Below, piece by piece: positions 47,765-60,124 of a DNA stretch of 64,000 nt; within the stretch, counting starts at the first letter, position 1, and each line of letters opens with the position of its first letter. A program made the position numbers and the translations under genes. The notes below the pieces were generated by a model that worked only from the letters and a program-made list of their open reading frames with translations, had not been told where the DNA came from and made no database searches. Origin of the DNA: Mycobacteriales bacterium (GTDB taxonomy: Bacteria; Actinomycetota; Actinomycetes; Mycobacteriales; SCTD01); the NCBI GenBank assembly GCA_030447385.1, contig JAUJOY010000003.1, positions 407,000 through 470,999 of the forward strand, in the 5' to 3' direction.

Positions 47765-48937
47765 GTGAAGCTGCTTCGCAGGAGAGCGGTCGAGGAACTG
47801 TCCGGCACGGTCGGCGTCGCCCGCCTGGACCGGCGGACCAAGCGGCTGACCACCCGGATCCGGCCCGGTGAGATCGCCATCATCGACCACGTGGACATCG
47901 ACCGCGTGAGCGCCGACGCCCTGGTGACCGCGAGGGTCGCCGGCGTCGTCAATGCAGCCGTGAGCACCAGCGGCCGCTACCCCAACCTCGGGCCCGAGAT
48001 CCTGCTGGCGGCCGGCATCCCGCTGCTCGACGGGGTGGGCGACACCGTGTTCGGCGAGGTGCGGGACGGCGACGTGGTGCGCCTGGACGGCGACACGCTG
48101 TACGCGGGGGAGCGCGCCCTCGCCATCGGCACCGCGCAGGACGAGCAGAGCATCAGCGCCGCCATGGCCGAGGCCCGGGCGGGGCTCGCGGCCCAGCTGG
48201 AGGCCTTCGCGGCCAACACGATGGAGTACCTGCTCAAGGAGCGGGACCTGCTGCTCGACGGCGTCGGCGTCCCCGCCATCCGCACCAGGCTCGAGGGCCG
48301 GCACGCCCTGATCGTCGTGCGCGGCTACGACTACCGCGAGGACCTGCAGGCACTGCGGCCCTACATCCGGGAGTACCGCCCGATCCTGATCGGCGTCGAC
48401 GGCGGCGCGGACGCCCTGTGCGAAGCCGGCTACACGCCCGACCTGATCGTCGGCGACATGGACTCGGTCAGCGACGAGGTCCTGCAGTGCGGCGCCGAGG
48501 TCGTGGTGCACGCCTACGCCGATGGACATGCCCCGGGACTGCAGCGGGTCCAGGACCTCGGCGTGCACTCGGTCATCTTCCCGGCTGCCGGTACGAGCGA
48601 GGACGTGGCGATGCTGCTCGCCGACGAGGCCGGCGCGTCGCTGATCGTCGCCGTGGGGACGCACGCCACGCTGGTGGAGTTCCTCGACAAGGGCCGGCAG
48701 GGGATGGCGTCGACCTTCCTCACCCGCCTGCGCATCGGCGGCAAGCTGGTGGACGCCAAGGGGGTGAGCCGGCTCTACCGCAGCCGCATCTCCAACTGGT
48801 CGCTGGTCTCGCTCGTGCTGGCCACGCTCGTGACGATGATGGCGGCGATCTACGTCTCGTCGGCGGCGCAGGCCTACGGCGACCTGATCGCCGATGCCTG
48901 GTCCAGCTTCTGGTTCTGGAGCTCCAACCTGTTCTAG
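47765..48937 (+). CDS. steA: SteA-like cytokinetic ring protein
   Basis: 390 residues. The central part resembles thiamin pyrophosphokinase-like folds (VDGGADALCEAGYTPDLIVG followed by DMDSVSD), and a single membrane helix lies near the C-terminus (VSLVLATLVTMMAAIYVSSA, about 350-370). This matches SteA of Corynebacterium glutamicum (Rv1697 in M. tuberculosis), which with its neighbour SteB localises to the division site and supports cell separation through peptidoglycan hydrolase control. Here the steB/mctB-type gene follows after one small gene. GTG at 47765; CACACT near -13 is a weak -10 candidate. Confidence 0.9.
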   Translation: MKLLRRRAVEELSGTVGVARLDRRTKRLTTRIRPGEIAIIDHVDIDRVSADALVTARVAGVVNAAVSTSGRYPNLGPEILLAAGIPLLDGVGDTVFGEVRDGDVVRLDGDTLYAGERALAIGTAQDEQSISAAMAEARAGLAAQLEAFAANTMEYLLKERDLLLDGVGVPAIRTRLEGRHALIVVRGYDYREDLQALRPYIREYRPILIGVDGGADALCEAGYTPDLIVGDMDSVSDEVLQCGAEVVVHAYADGHAPGLQRVQDLGVHSVIFPAAGTSEDVAMLLADEAGASLIVAVGTHATLVEFLDKGRQGMASTFLTRLRIGGKLVDAKGVSRLYRSRISNWSLVSLVLATLVTMMAAIYVSSAAQAYGDLIADAWSSFWFWSSNLF

Positions 48938-48959
48938 CGTCTGCGCCGGGAGGGGACCC

Positions 48960-49154
48960 ATGGCGGAGTACGCACTGCAGCTGTCCGAGGCGGAGGCGGG
49001 CCGACGTCGCCGTGAGGCGATGCAGGCGGAGGGGCACGCCTTGACCGAGGACGTCGCGCGGTGGGGTGCGGCTCTGGACCGGCTGGATCGCGAGGCTGCG
49101 CGGCCGGTCGCCTTCCTGCCCCGGTTCTGGGCGCTGGGACGGCGTACCGCCTGA
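48960..49154 (+). CDS. Small hypothetical protein between steA and steB
   Basis: 64 residues, start ATG with an excellent ribosome binding site (GGGAGGGGACCC). The N-terminus AEYALQLSEAEAGRRR resembles the first residues of an actinobacterial SAM-methyltransferase family (AEYxLxLSEAE), but no methyltransferase core follows; the rest is a charged helix ending FLPRFWALGRRTA. It may be a remnant of such a gene or an unrelated small protein. Low certainty of function, moderate certainty that it is translated. Confidence 0.5.
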   Translation: MAEYALQLSEAEAGRRRREAMQAEGHALTEDVARWGAALDRLDREAARPVAFLPRFWALGRRTA

Positions 49155-49328
49155 CCCTCGGCTCCGCCCGGTCCGGCGGCCGCCTCGTAGCGGCAGCGGC
49201 GTGCCCGTCCCTGCCGTCCCGCGCGTCAGGCACGACCGAACCCGGCGCTCGGGCTACCGTCGCTGGCATGTCCGCTGCGCCCTGCATCCCGCGTGGCGGC
49301 GGCACCCCCTCGCCCGGAGGCGCAGACG

Positions 49329-50279
49329 TTGGTTGACTTCCGCTACCACCTGGTGTCGATCATCGCGGTCTTCCTCGCGCTGGCCGTCGGCATCGTCCTC
49401 GGCACGACTGCCCTCAAGGGTCCCGTGCTCGACGACCTGCGCGACAACATCAAGCGCCTGAGCTCGGACAAGCGCGTCCTCGAGAGCGACGTCGGCGTGC
49501 TGCGCGGGCAGGTTCAGGTCGCCGACGACTTCGCGGCCACGGTCGGACCTGGCCTCGTGCGCGGCAGGCTCGTCGACCAGCGCGTGCTGCTCGTCACCAC
49601 GCCGGACACGCCGGCCGATGTCGTCCAGCGCCTTCTCACCCTGCTGGGCGAGTCCGGCGCGACGGTGACCGGACAGCTGCGGCTGCTCCCGACGATCTCG
49701 GACCCGGAGCGCGCCAAGGTGGTCGAGGACCTGGTGGCCCAGGTGGTGCCCGCCGGCGTCGACCTCCCCGACGGCGAAGCCGTCGACCGGGCGACCGCCG
49801 AGCTCGCCGCGGCGCTGGTCACGCCGGCTCGCGGCAAGAGCGTGGAGATCTCCGAGGCGCAGGCTGTGGTGTCGGCGTTCGAGGAGGCCGACCTGGTGCA
49901 GTTCGACAGCGGCGGCGGCACGCTGCGCCAGGCGACCCTGGCTGTGGTGATGAGCGGGCCGGCTCCGGTGGAGGACCCCGAGGACAGCCAGGCCGAGCAG
50001 CGCGACGCGATCCTCTCCCTGGCGGCGGCACTGGATGACCGTGCGCGCGGCGCCGTCGTCGCCGGCCCGACCACGTCGGCCACCGAGCGTGGCGTGGTCG
50101 GCGCCCTGCGCGGCGACTCGAGCCGGGCTGCCGAGGTCTCCGGCGTGGACAACGCCGACCGGGGCGTCGGCCAGGTGGCCGTGGTGCTGGCGCTGGTCGA
50201 GCAGGCGCGTGGTGGGTCCGGTCAGTACGGCGCCGGCCCACGGGCCACCGCGCCGCTGCCCGCCGCCGCCGCTTCGTGA
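49329..50279 (+). CDS. steB: SteB/MctB-like envelope protein (copper transporter family annotation)
   Basis: 316 residues with TTG 49329, supported by GGAGG at 49316-49320 (8-base spacer) and by the normal N-terminus VDFRYHLVSIIAVFLALAVG. One N-terminal membrane helix (about 7-27) is followed by a coiled coil (about 30-65) and a long exported domain. The family includes Rv1698 (MctB, implicated in copper resistance) and C. glutamicum SteB, the partner of SteA. The last 20 residues are Ala/Pro-rich. Tandem repeats follow the stop. Confidence 0.88.
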   Translation: MVDFRYHLVSIIAVFLALAVGIVLGTTALKGPVLDDLRDNIKRLSSDKRVLESDVGVLRGQVQVADDFAATVGPGLVRGRLVDQRVLLVTTPDTPADVVQRLLTLLGESGATVTGQLRLLPTISDPERAKVVEDLVAQVVPAGVDLPDGEAVDRATAELAAALVTPARGKSVEISEAQAVVSAFEEADLVQFDSGGGTLRQATLAVVMSGPAPVEDPEDSQAEQRDAILSLAAALDDRARGAVVAGPTTSATERGVVGALRGDSSRAAEVSGVDNADRGVGQVAVVLALVEQARGGSGQYGAGPRATAPLPAAAAS

Positions 50280-50307
50280 CGGCCGCTTCGTGAACGCCAC
50301 TTCGTGA
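50272..50307 (+). repeat. Three 14-bp tandem repeats at the steB stop / next start junction
   Basis: CTTCGTGA occurs at 50272-50279, 50286-50293 and 50300-50307, with related bases between (GGCCG, ACGCC). The first copy carries the steB stop (TCG TGA), the third the GTG start of the next gene. It looks like a local duplication of the junction. Confidence 0.85.
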
Positions 50308-51071
50308 CCCGGAACCGGCGGGCAGTGGCGCAGGCCGCTCGTGGCGCCGGTCTTGCCTGGGGCGTCTCCCAGCTCCTCCTGGCGTCCCCGCCGGGCGGGC
50401 GGCGGCGCTGGGAGCGCACGAACCACCGTGGTCGCCAGGTGAGCCTGCTTCCGGGGCCGGCGCTGGCGCTGGCCGCCGCGGCGAGCGCCGACCTGCCGCT
50501 CGCCGCCGCGGCGGTGGCCGGTGTGGGAACCGCAGCCGTGGGGGTCTACGACGACGCAGCGACCAGCGGTGCAGTGAAGGGCTTCCGCGGGCACGCGGCC
50601 GCCCTGCGCCGCGGCACGCTGACCAGCGGAGCCGTCAAGGTCCTCGGCATCGCGTGCGCCGGGACGGCGGCCTGCGCCCTGCTCGGGGAGCGGCGCGGCG
50701 ACCTGCTGGTCGGCGGCGCGCTCGTCGCCGCGTCGGCGAACCTGCTCAACCTGCTGGACCTGCGGCCCGGACGCGCCCTCAAGGCAGGTACGGCTGCCGC
50801 GCTGTCGCTGCGCCAGGCGGGGCCCGCGGCGGCGGCTGTCGCGCTGCTGCCCGCCGACCTCGGCGAGCGAACCATGCTCGGCGACGCCGGCGCCAACGCT
50901 CTGGGCGCCGTGCTCGGCCTGGCCTTCGTGCACCGGCACCCCCGGCGCCGCCGGGCGGCTCTTGCTCTGCTGACGGCGGCCACGGCGGCCAGCGAGGTCG
51001 TCTCCTTCAGCGCGGTCATCGACGCGGTCCCCCCGCTGCGGTGGGTGGACCGGGCCGGCCGACTCGCGTGA
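50304..51071 (+). CDS. MraY/WecA-like polyprenyl-phosphate phosphosugar transferase (short)
   Basis: 255 residues with about seven hydrophobic segments. Family motifs: VGVYDDAATSGAVKGFRGH (DD motif, about 80-98), NLLNLLDLRPGRALK (about 147-161; the NxxNxxDG-like motif reads DLRPG) and MLGDAGANALGAVLGLAFV (about 193-211). Enzymes of this family attach a phosphosugar to undecaprenyl or decaprenyl phosphate. It is shorter than MraY (about 360), lacking N-terminal helices, so it is a divergent member. It overlaps murJ by GTGA. Confidence 0.75.
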   Translation: MTRNRRAVAQAARGAGLAWGVSQLLLASPPGGRRRWERTNHRGRQVSLLPGPALALAAAASADLPLAAAAVAGVGTAAVGVYDDAATSGAVKGFRGHAAALRRGTLTSGAVKVLGIACAGTAACALLGERRGDLLVGGALVAASANLLNLLDLRPGRALKAGTAAALSLRQAGPAAAAVALLPADLGERTMLGDAGANALGAVLGLAFVHRHPRRRRAALALLTAATAASEVVSFSAVIDAVPPLRWVDRAGRLA

Positions 51072-52636
51072 GGACCTCCCGCGTCCTGCTCGGGGCCGCT
51101 GGGGGCATCGCCCTGGTGACCCTCGCGGCCCGCGTCGTCGGGTTCGGCCGGGTCGCCGTGCTGTCCCGCACCCTCGGCACGTCCTGCGTGGGCGACACCT
51201 ACTCAGCCGCCAACTACGTGCCGAACATCGTCTTCGAGGTCGTCGCCGGGGGGGCGCTCGCCTCGCTGGTTGTCCCCGTGCTCGCGGGGGCGCTCGCCTC
51301 CGGGGACCGTGCGGCGGCCTCGCGTACGGCCAGCGCCCTCCTGACTTGGACGGTCGTCACGCTCGTGCCGGTCGCGCTGCTCGGCATCCTGACGGCTCCG
51401 GCGCTCATGCGGGCGCTGCTCGGCGACGACCCGACCTGCGCCGGGGCCGTGGCCACCGGCAGCCGCATGCTGGTGGTGTTCATGCCGCAGGTCGTGCTGT
51501 ACGGCATCGGCATCGTGGCTGCGGGCGTGCTGCAGGCGCACCGGCGCTTCCTCGGACCCGCGCTCGCGCCCCTGCTGTCCAGCCTGGTCGTGATCACGGC
51601 CTACCTGCTGTACGCCGCCGGCGGCCCGGTCGACGAGCTCGGTGAGCTTCGCCGCGGCCAGGAGCTGGTGCTGTCCGTGGGCACCACCCTCGGGGTCGCC
51701 GTGCTGAGCCTCGGGTTGCTCGTGCCACTGCGGCGGTGCGGCCTGCGGCTGCGGCCGACGTTCGGCTTCCCGGCCGGGATCGCGGTGCGGGTACGCCGGC
51801 TTGCCCTCGCGGGGGTCGCCGGCCTCGCCGCCCAGCAGGTCGCGCTGGTGGTGGCCCTCCGGCTCGCCGCCAACGGGCCGCGGGCCGGCTCGGTCATGGT
51901 GTTCACCGTGGCCACCGCGCTGTTCCTGCTGCCCTGGGCGGTGCTGGCTGTTCCGGTCGCCACCAGCGTCTTCCCCCGCCTGTCCGAGAGCGCCGGGGCG
52001 GGGGAGGAGGCGGCCTACGCCGAGACCTCGAGCAGAGGGATCCGCGTGGTGCTCCTGGCCATGACGGGGGCGGCCGCAGTCCTCGCGGTCGCGGCGCTTC
52101 CCGTGGCGCGGCTGCTGGTGCGCGGAGTGCCGGGTCCGGAGAGCTCGTCGGCCCTTGCCGCCGCCACCGTCGCCTTCGCTCCCGGCCTGGTCGGCTACGG
52201 ACTGCTCGCCCTGCTGGCGCGGGCGCTGTACGCCCGGGGCGACGGCCGGACGCCCGCGACGGCGACGGTGGTCGGGTGGCTGGTGGTGGCGGTCGCCGAC
52301 CTGGCGCTCGTCGCCGCGGTGCCCGACGCCGACCGGGTGGTCCTGCTGGGGATCGGCAACACGCTCGGCGTGAGCGCCGCGGCGGTCCTGCTGCTGCTCG
52401 GCCTGCGCCGGGCGGCCGGCGCACCCGCCCTCGCCGGAGCGGTGCGCTCCGGCTCCGTGGGGCTGATGGCCGGCGTCCTGGCCTACCTCGTGGGCTCTGC
52501 CGTGCCCCTGCCGGATCCGTCGCTCCTCGCGGACCTGCTCGCCGCCGCCGCGACCGTCCTGCTGACGACGGGGATCTTCCTGCTGGTGGTGCGACTGCTC
52601 GACCCTCTCGGGCTGAAGGCGCTGCTGCGTGCCTGA
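51068..52636 (+). CDS. murJ: MurJ/MviN-family lipid flippase
   Basis: 522 residues, about 14 membrane helices, MATE-like fold. N-terminus RVVGFGRVAVLSRTLGTS followed by YSAANYVPNIVFEVVAGG matches MurJ family motifs (A-x-x-x-N-x-x-P-N-x-x-x), with FPRLSES-like IFPRL loop at about 300. It probably flips a lipid-linked saccharide; whether it is the housekeeping lipid II flippase or a paralogue for another polymer cannot be told here. The block context (transferase before, glycosyltransferase after) fits a lipid-linked precursor route. Confidence 0.85.
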   Translation: MRTSRVLLGAAGGIALVTLAARVVGFGRVAVLSRTLGTSCVGDTYSAANYVPNIVFEVVAGGALASLVVPVLAGALASGDRAAASRTASALLTWTVVTLVPVALLGILTAPALMRALLGDDPTCAGAVATGSRMLVVFMPQVVLYGIGIVAAGVLQAHRRFLGPALAPLLSSLVVITAYLLYAAGGPVDELGELRRGQELVLSVGTTLGVAVLSLGLLVPLRRCGLRLRPTFGFPAGIAVRVRRLALAGVAGLAAQQVALVVALRLAANGPRAGSVMVFTVATALFLLPWAVLAVPVATSVFPRLSESAGAGEEAAYAETSSRGIRVVLLAMTGAAAVLAVAALPVARLLVRGVPGPESSSALAAATVAFAPGLVGYGLLALLARALYARGDGRTPATATVVGWLVVAVADLALVAAVPDADRVVLLGIGNTLGVSAAAVLLLLGLRRAAGAPALAGAVRSGSVGLMAGVLAYLVGSAVPLPDPSLLADLLAAAATVLLTTGIFLLVVRLLDPLGLKALLRA

Positions 52637-53629
52637 GCCGGATCGGGTGCTGCTCGTGCTGGCCACGAGCACCGGTGGTGTGGGCCGGCACGTCCAGTCC
52701 CTCGCCGCGGGCCTGTCGCGCCGCGGCTTCCGGGTCCGGGTGGCCGGTCCCGCCTCCACGGGACGGGTGTTCGCGTTCCCGTCCTACGTCGAGGTAGAGA
52801 TCGGGCCCCGTCCGCACCCGGTGCGCGACCTGCGCGCGCTGCGGACCCTGCGCCGGCTCGCCGCGGACGCCGACGTGGTCCACGCCCACGGGTTGCGGGC
52901 CGCGGGCCTCGCCGTGCTGGGACCTGGGCCGGTGGTGACGACCTGGCACAACGCCGTCGCCGGCCGGATGGGCGTGGTGCTGGAGCGCCTCGTGGCCCGG
53001 CGGGCGTCCGTGGTGCTCGCCGCCAGCCCCGACCTGGCCGCGAGGGCGCGGGCCGCCGGCGGCCGGGACGTGCGCCCCGGACCGGTCGCGGCGCCGCTCG
53101 TGGTCGCCACCGGGCGCAACCCCGGCCTGGGCTCCCCGCTGGTCCTCGCCGTCGGGCGGCTGCACGCGCAGAAGGGCTACGACACGCTGGTCGCCGCTCT
53201 GCCGCTGCTCGGGGACGCCGTCGTTGCCGTGGCCGGGGTCGGCCCGCTGGAGCCGGCCCTGCGCTCGGCTGCGCCGGGCATCCGCTGGCTCGGGCGGCGC
53301 GAGGACATCGGGGACCTGCTGGCAGCAGCCGACGTGGTGGTGCTGCCCTCCACCTGGGAGGCCCGCTCCCTGACGGCGCAGGAGGCCCTGCGGGCCGGCC
53401 GCCCGCTGGTGGCCAGCGCCGTAGGCGGCCTGCCCGACCTGGTCGGCGACGGCGCGGTGCTCGTACCGCCCGGGGATCCGCAGGCTCTGGGCAGGGCCGT
53501 ACGCGCGCTGCTGGACGACCCGGTGGCGGCCGCCGAGCTCGCGGCGCGGGGACGGGCGGTCGCGGCGGCCTGGCCCACCGAGGAGGACACCGTCGAGGCG
53601 GTTGCCGCCCTCTACCGGGAGCTTCTGGG

Positions 53630-53633
<4 letters not shown>
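52629..53633 (+). CDS. GT4-family glycosyltransferase
   Basis: 334 residues, GT-B fold. N-terminal lobe begins LLVLATSTGGVGRHVQSLAA (G-G-x-x-x acceptor loop), VVHAHGLRAAG, then the donor lobe LAVGRLHAQKGYDTLV (about 172-187) and the EX7E motif region LPSTWEARSLTAQEALRAGRP (first Glu near 245, second near 253). Donor sugar unknown. GTG start overlaps murJ by 8 bp and the stop overlaps the next gene by 4 bp. Confidence 0.9.
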
Positions 53634-57369
<3,736 letters not shown>

Positions 57370-57412
57370 GGGGCGCGCGGGCGCAGCAGGCCCGGGTTGC
57401 GAGACTGTGGCC

Positions 57413-58012
57413 ATGACCGTCCACGAGCACCGCGTCCTCCGCTCCGAGGTCGTCTACGAGGGCCGGATCATCTCGGTCCGCAAGGACGTCGTGAGCATGC
57501 CGGGTGACACCAGCTCGCAGCGCGACGTGGTGCAGCACCCCGGTGCCGTCGGCGTGCTCGCCCTGGACGCCCGCAACCGGGTGCTGCTCGTGTCGCAGTA
57601 CCGCCACCCCGTGGGTCGCCGCCTCGAGGAGCTGCCGGCCGGGCTGCTGGACGTCGACGGCGAGCCGGCACTGGACGCGGCGCAGCGTGAGCTGGCCGAG
57701 GAGGCCGGCCTGGCTGCGGACACCTGGCACGTCCTCGTCGACACGCTGACCAGCCCGGGCATGACCGACGAGGCGATCCGGGTCTTCCTCGCCCGCGACG
57801 TGTCCGAGGTCCACCGCGACGTCCAGGAGCACGAGGAGCTCGACATGACGACCGCCTGGGTGGACCTCGACGAGGCCGTGAGCCGGGTGCTGTCCGGCGA
57901 CATCGAGAACGCGATGTGCGTCGTCGGCGTGCTGGCAGCCGACCGCGCGGTGCGGGACGGGTTCACCCGGCTGCGGCCCGCGGATGTGCGGTGGCCGGCC
58001 CGGAAGGGCTAG
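57413..58012 (+). CDS. NUDIX hydrolase, ADP-ribose pyrophosphatase type
   Basis: 199 residues from ATG 57413 (GTG 57407 also possible). The NUDIX box is GLLDVDGEPALDAAQRELAE followed by EAGL (G-x5-E-x7-REUxEExGU), near residues 78-100. The flanks (LLVSQYRHPVGRRLEELPAG and TSPGMTDEAIRVFLA) are typical of ADP-ribose pyrophosphatases. pyrG-NUDIX is the conserved order in Streptomyces and Mycobacterium. The stop TAG is shared through a CTAG with the convergent GNAT gene. Confidence 0.92.
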   Translation: MTVHEHRVLRSEVVYEGRIISVRKDVVSMPGDTSSQRDVVQHPGAVGVLALDARNRVLLVSQYRHPVGRRLEELPAGLLDVDGEPALDAAQRELAEEAGLAADTWHVLVDTLTSPGMTDEAIRVFLARDVSEVHRDVQEHEELDMTTAWVDLDEAVSRVLSGDIENAMCVVGVLAADRAVRDGFTRLRPADVRWPARKG

Positions 58013-58872
58013 AAGTACCAGCCGCTCGGGATCCAGAGCTCCGGCGGGTGGGGCATCCCCGAGACGAACAGCGGCCCTGCGGGCCGAACCCGCAGCCGAG
58101 CCGCGAGAGCGAGCCGGACCGCCCAGTCCTGGCCGGCCGTGAGCCCGTGCAGCTCCACCTTCGGTCCGCTCCCGGCGAGGAAGCGCCACAGCAGCTGCTC
58201 TGCTGCCCGGCGGTCGGTCGCGCCGAGCATGCGCAGGCGCCCGGCCTGGTAGAGGACGTAACCCCGCCCCCCGCCGCCGTCGACGACCTCCAGGGTGGCC
58301 CCCTGCCCGAGCAGGAAGGCGACGTCCTCGGCGCGCGACCCCCGCAGACTCTCGTCGACCGACGCCACCAGCTCCAGATCACCGGCGCCGGCGGCCCTGC
58401 CCGCCAAGCCGGTCGGGATCGCCGAGCGGTCGACCTCGCCCTCCGCGCTCATCGCCGGGTGGACAGCCAGCCCGGCCGAGGAGTACAGCCGGACCGCCCG
58501 AGGATCCGTGGACGCCATGATCATGCGGACGTCCGCATCCCGGGAGTACGGAAGCGCCGCCTCCAGCAGCCGCCGGCCCAGGCCGTGGCTCTGGGCCCCG
58601 GGATGCACGAACAGCATGGACAGGCCCCAGAAGGAGCTCCGGCGGATGGACTGGGCCACGCCGACGACCGCGTCGCCCTCCACGGCCACGAAGGCGCCCT
58701 GCGGGTCGCGCTCGAGGAAGCGCTCGGTGCGCCGCCGGAACTGCCGCCACGCCTCGTCCGGCATCGGGGCGGGCTCGCGTCCCTGCGCCCGCTCTTCGGC
58801 CTGACCGGAGGCCCTCACCACGTCCATCGCGCCGGCCACGTCGGAGCGGGTCATGGCGCGTACGTCGCCCAC
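58009..58872 (-). CDS. GNAT-family N-acetyltransferase (two-domain)
   Basis: 287 residues. First GNAT domain (about 1-150) with GAFVAVEGDAVVGVAQSIRR, the acetyl-CoA loop VHPGAQSHGLGRRLLEAAL and LYSSAGLAVHPAM; the second half (about 165-287) looks like a degenerate GNAT domain (GYVLYQAGRLRMLGA). Substrate unknown. GTG 58872 is chosen because GGAGG lies 4 bases upstream; an earlier start (58941) adds 23 residues. It stands where Streptomyces has xerD between the NUDIX gene and ald. Confidence 0.85.
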   Translation of the reverse strand: MGDVRAMTRSDVAGAMDVVRASGQAEERAQGREPAPMPDEAWRQFRRRTERFLERDPQGAFVAVEGDAVVGVAQSIRRSSFWGLSMLFVHPGAQSHGLGRRLLEAALPYSRDADVRMIMASTDPRAVRLYSSAGLAVHPAMSAEGEVDRSAIPTGLAGRAAGAGDLELVASVDESLRGSRAEDVAFLLGQGATLEVVDGGGGRGYVLYQAGRLRMLGATDRRAAEQLLWRFLAGSGPKVELHGLTAGQDWAVRLALAARLRVRPAGPLFVSGMPHPPELWIPSGWYF

Positions 58873-59009
58873 TGCCCCTCCCACTGCTCCCGCCCCTTCG
58901 CCTGTGCAGGTCCTCGCTGCGTACCGGCGGCTTAGGCTCACGGTATGCGTCCGGGTGCGGCAGCGAGCCGTTGCGGGGAGAGCGCCGGCGCGAAGCCCTC
59001 AGGCGCTGG

Positions 59010-59117
59010 ATGGCTGCGGTGCGCGTAGGCATCCCTCGGGAGGTCAAGAACCACGAGGCTCAACGTATAACGCCGCAGGTCAGGGGGCAGATCACGCCAA
59101 AAATGACAGTCGTTTGA
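59010..59117 (+). pseudogene. 5' stub of alanine dehydrogenase (ald)
   Basis: ATG at 59010 opens a 35-codon frame. Its first part, VRVGIPREVKNHE, is the invariant N-terminus of alanine dehydrogenase; RITPQ then matches the following ITPAG with small defects, and homology ends near 59,080 before a stop at 59115-59117. The rest of the gene (about 340 codons) is missing. ald follows the pyrG-NUDIX block in Streptomyces, so this is the conserved neighbour, cut by a rearrangement. The next 280 bp (59,118-59,399) hold no recognisable gene, only a double TGACAGT (59104, 59115). Confidence 0.75.
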
Positions 59118-59399
59118 CAGTTCAGGCCACCCACGTGAGCGTGCGTAGGCACCGTCCGGAGCCTCGTGTCGTCGTCAGGAACCGCGCGCGTCTGTGCCCG
59201 CGGGCTGCAAGCAGCTGCCCATCGCATCCGCGGCGCGCGGAGGCCGGAGGCCGGTGGCTGGGGCTTGGCCCGTTGCTCAGGACGCAACGTAGTGAAGTGG
59301 CAGACGCGCTGTGCTGGTGCGGCGATCGGGTGCCTGAACTTTCCCAAGGCCGCAGGGATGCTTGTGCTGAGCCGGTCACGATGGGGTCATACTGGCCGC

Positions 59400-59693
59400 A
59401 TGACCGCCACGATCAAGATCGCCCGGTCCCGACCGTCGATCCGGGCAGCGCTCGCTGAGCTTTCGCCTGCAGAGTGCCAGCGGTTCGAGACAGAGTTCCA
59501 GCAGGCGGCACAGCAGGCCGGTGAACAGGTCGACCTCACGCCGTTGGACTCGGTTCTGGACCGCTGGGCGGGCAGAGCAACGATCCTCGCCAACCCGCTC
59601 AGCGAGCAGGAGCAGGAGTTGCTGGCCCGGTTCCGCGACGGTGACGATCGGGGCTCATACGTGCGCGACGGGGACGGCTGGCGGCAGCTGTAG
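59400..59693 (+). CDS. Small DUF6247-type protein
   Basis: 97 residues, start ATG 59400. The pattern SRPSIRAALAELSPAECQRF and EFQQAAQQAG, then LDRWAGRATILANPLSEQEQ, resembles the DUF6247 family of actinobacteria, often found near small toxin genes; no toxin gene is recognisable next to it. CATACT at -12 to -7 is a one-mismatch -10, so it may be leaderless. Intact, unlike most neighbours. Confidence 0.6.
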   Translation: MTATIKIARSRPSIRAALAELSPAECQRFETEFQQAAQQAGEQVDLTPLDSVLDRWAGRATILANPLSEQEQELLARFRDGDDRGSYVRDGDGWRQL

Positions 59694-60124
59694 GTGCCCG
59701 CTTTCCACGCTCCTTAGATTAGGTGGAGTCCCGAAGCTGAGCGTCGGCAAGATGCCCTGGAGCGACCGCCGCTCAAGCGAGGAAGCGGGCCAAGCTCGGA
59801 ACTCGGCGGCCGAGGTCGGCCCAACGATCTCGGCCAGTCGCGAGTCGTCGGCCTCGGCCAGAGCGTCGCTAGCACGTTCTGACTCACGGCAGTCGCGGAG
59901 CCGGTCGGCAGCAGATGGTCACGGGGGTCATGATGGTTGACCGAGGTACCGCCCAACACGACCTCGGAGTCTGATGCTGCTGGCAGATGCCGCCCTGCGC
60001 GATGTGGCTGAGCGCCGCCGCCGTCTCGAGCAGCTGCTGGACCCGTACGCACTGGGCGTCGGCCCGGAGATCGGCGATGAGGAGGTCATGCGGCGGGCTC
60101 GCCGGTGACGCTGACAGCGGAGCC
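59694..60124. other. 431 bp without a convincing gene
   Basis: No homology recognised. One short frame, 59974-60108 (+), has ATG after GGAG and would encode 44 residues (charged helix, RDVAERRRRLEQLLDP); it could be a fragment or chance. Confidence 0.5.
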
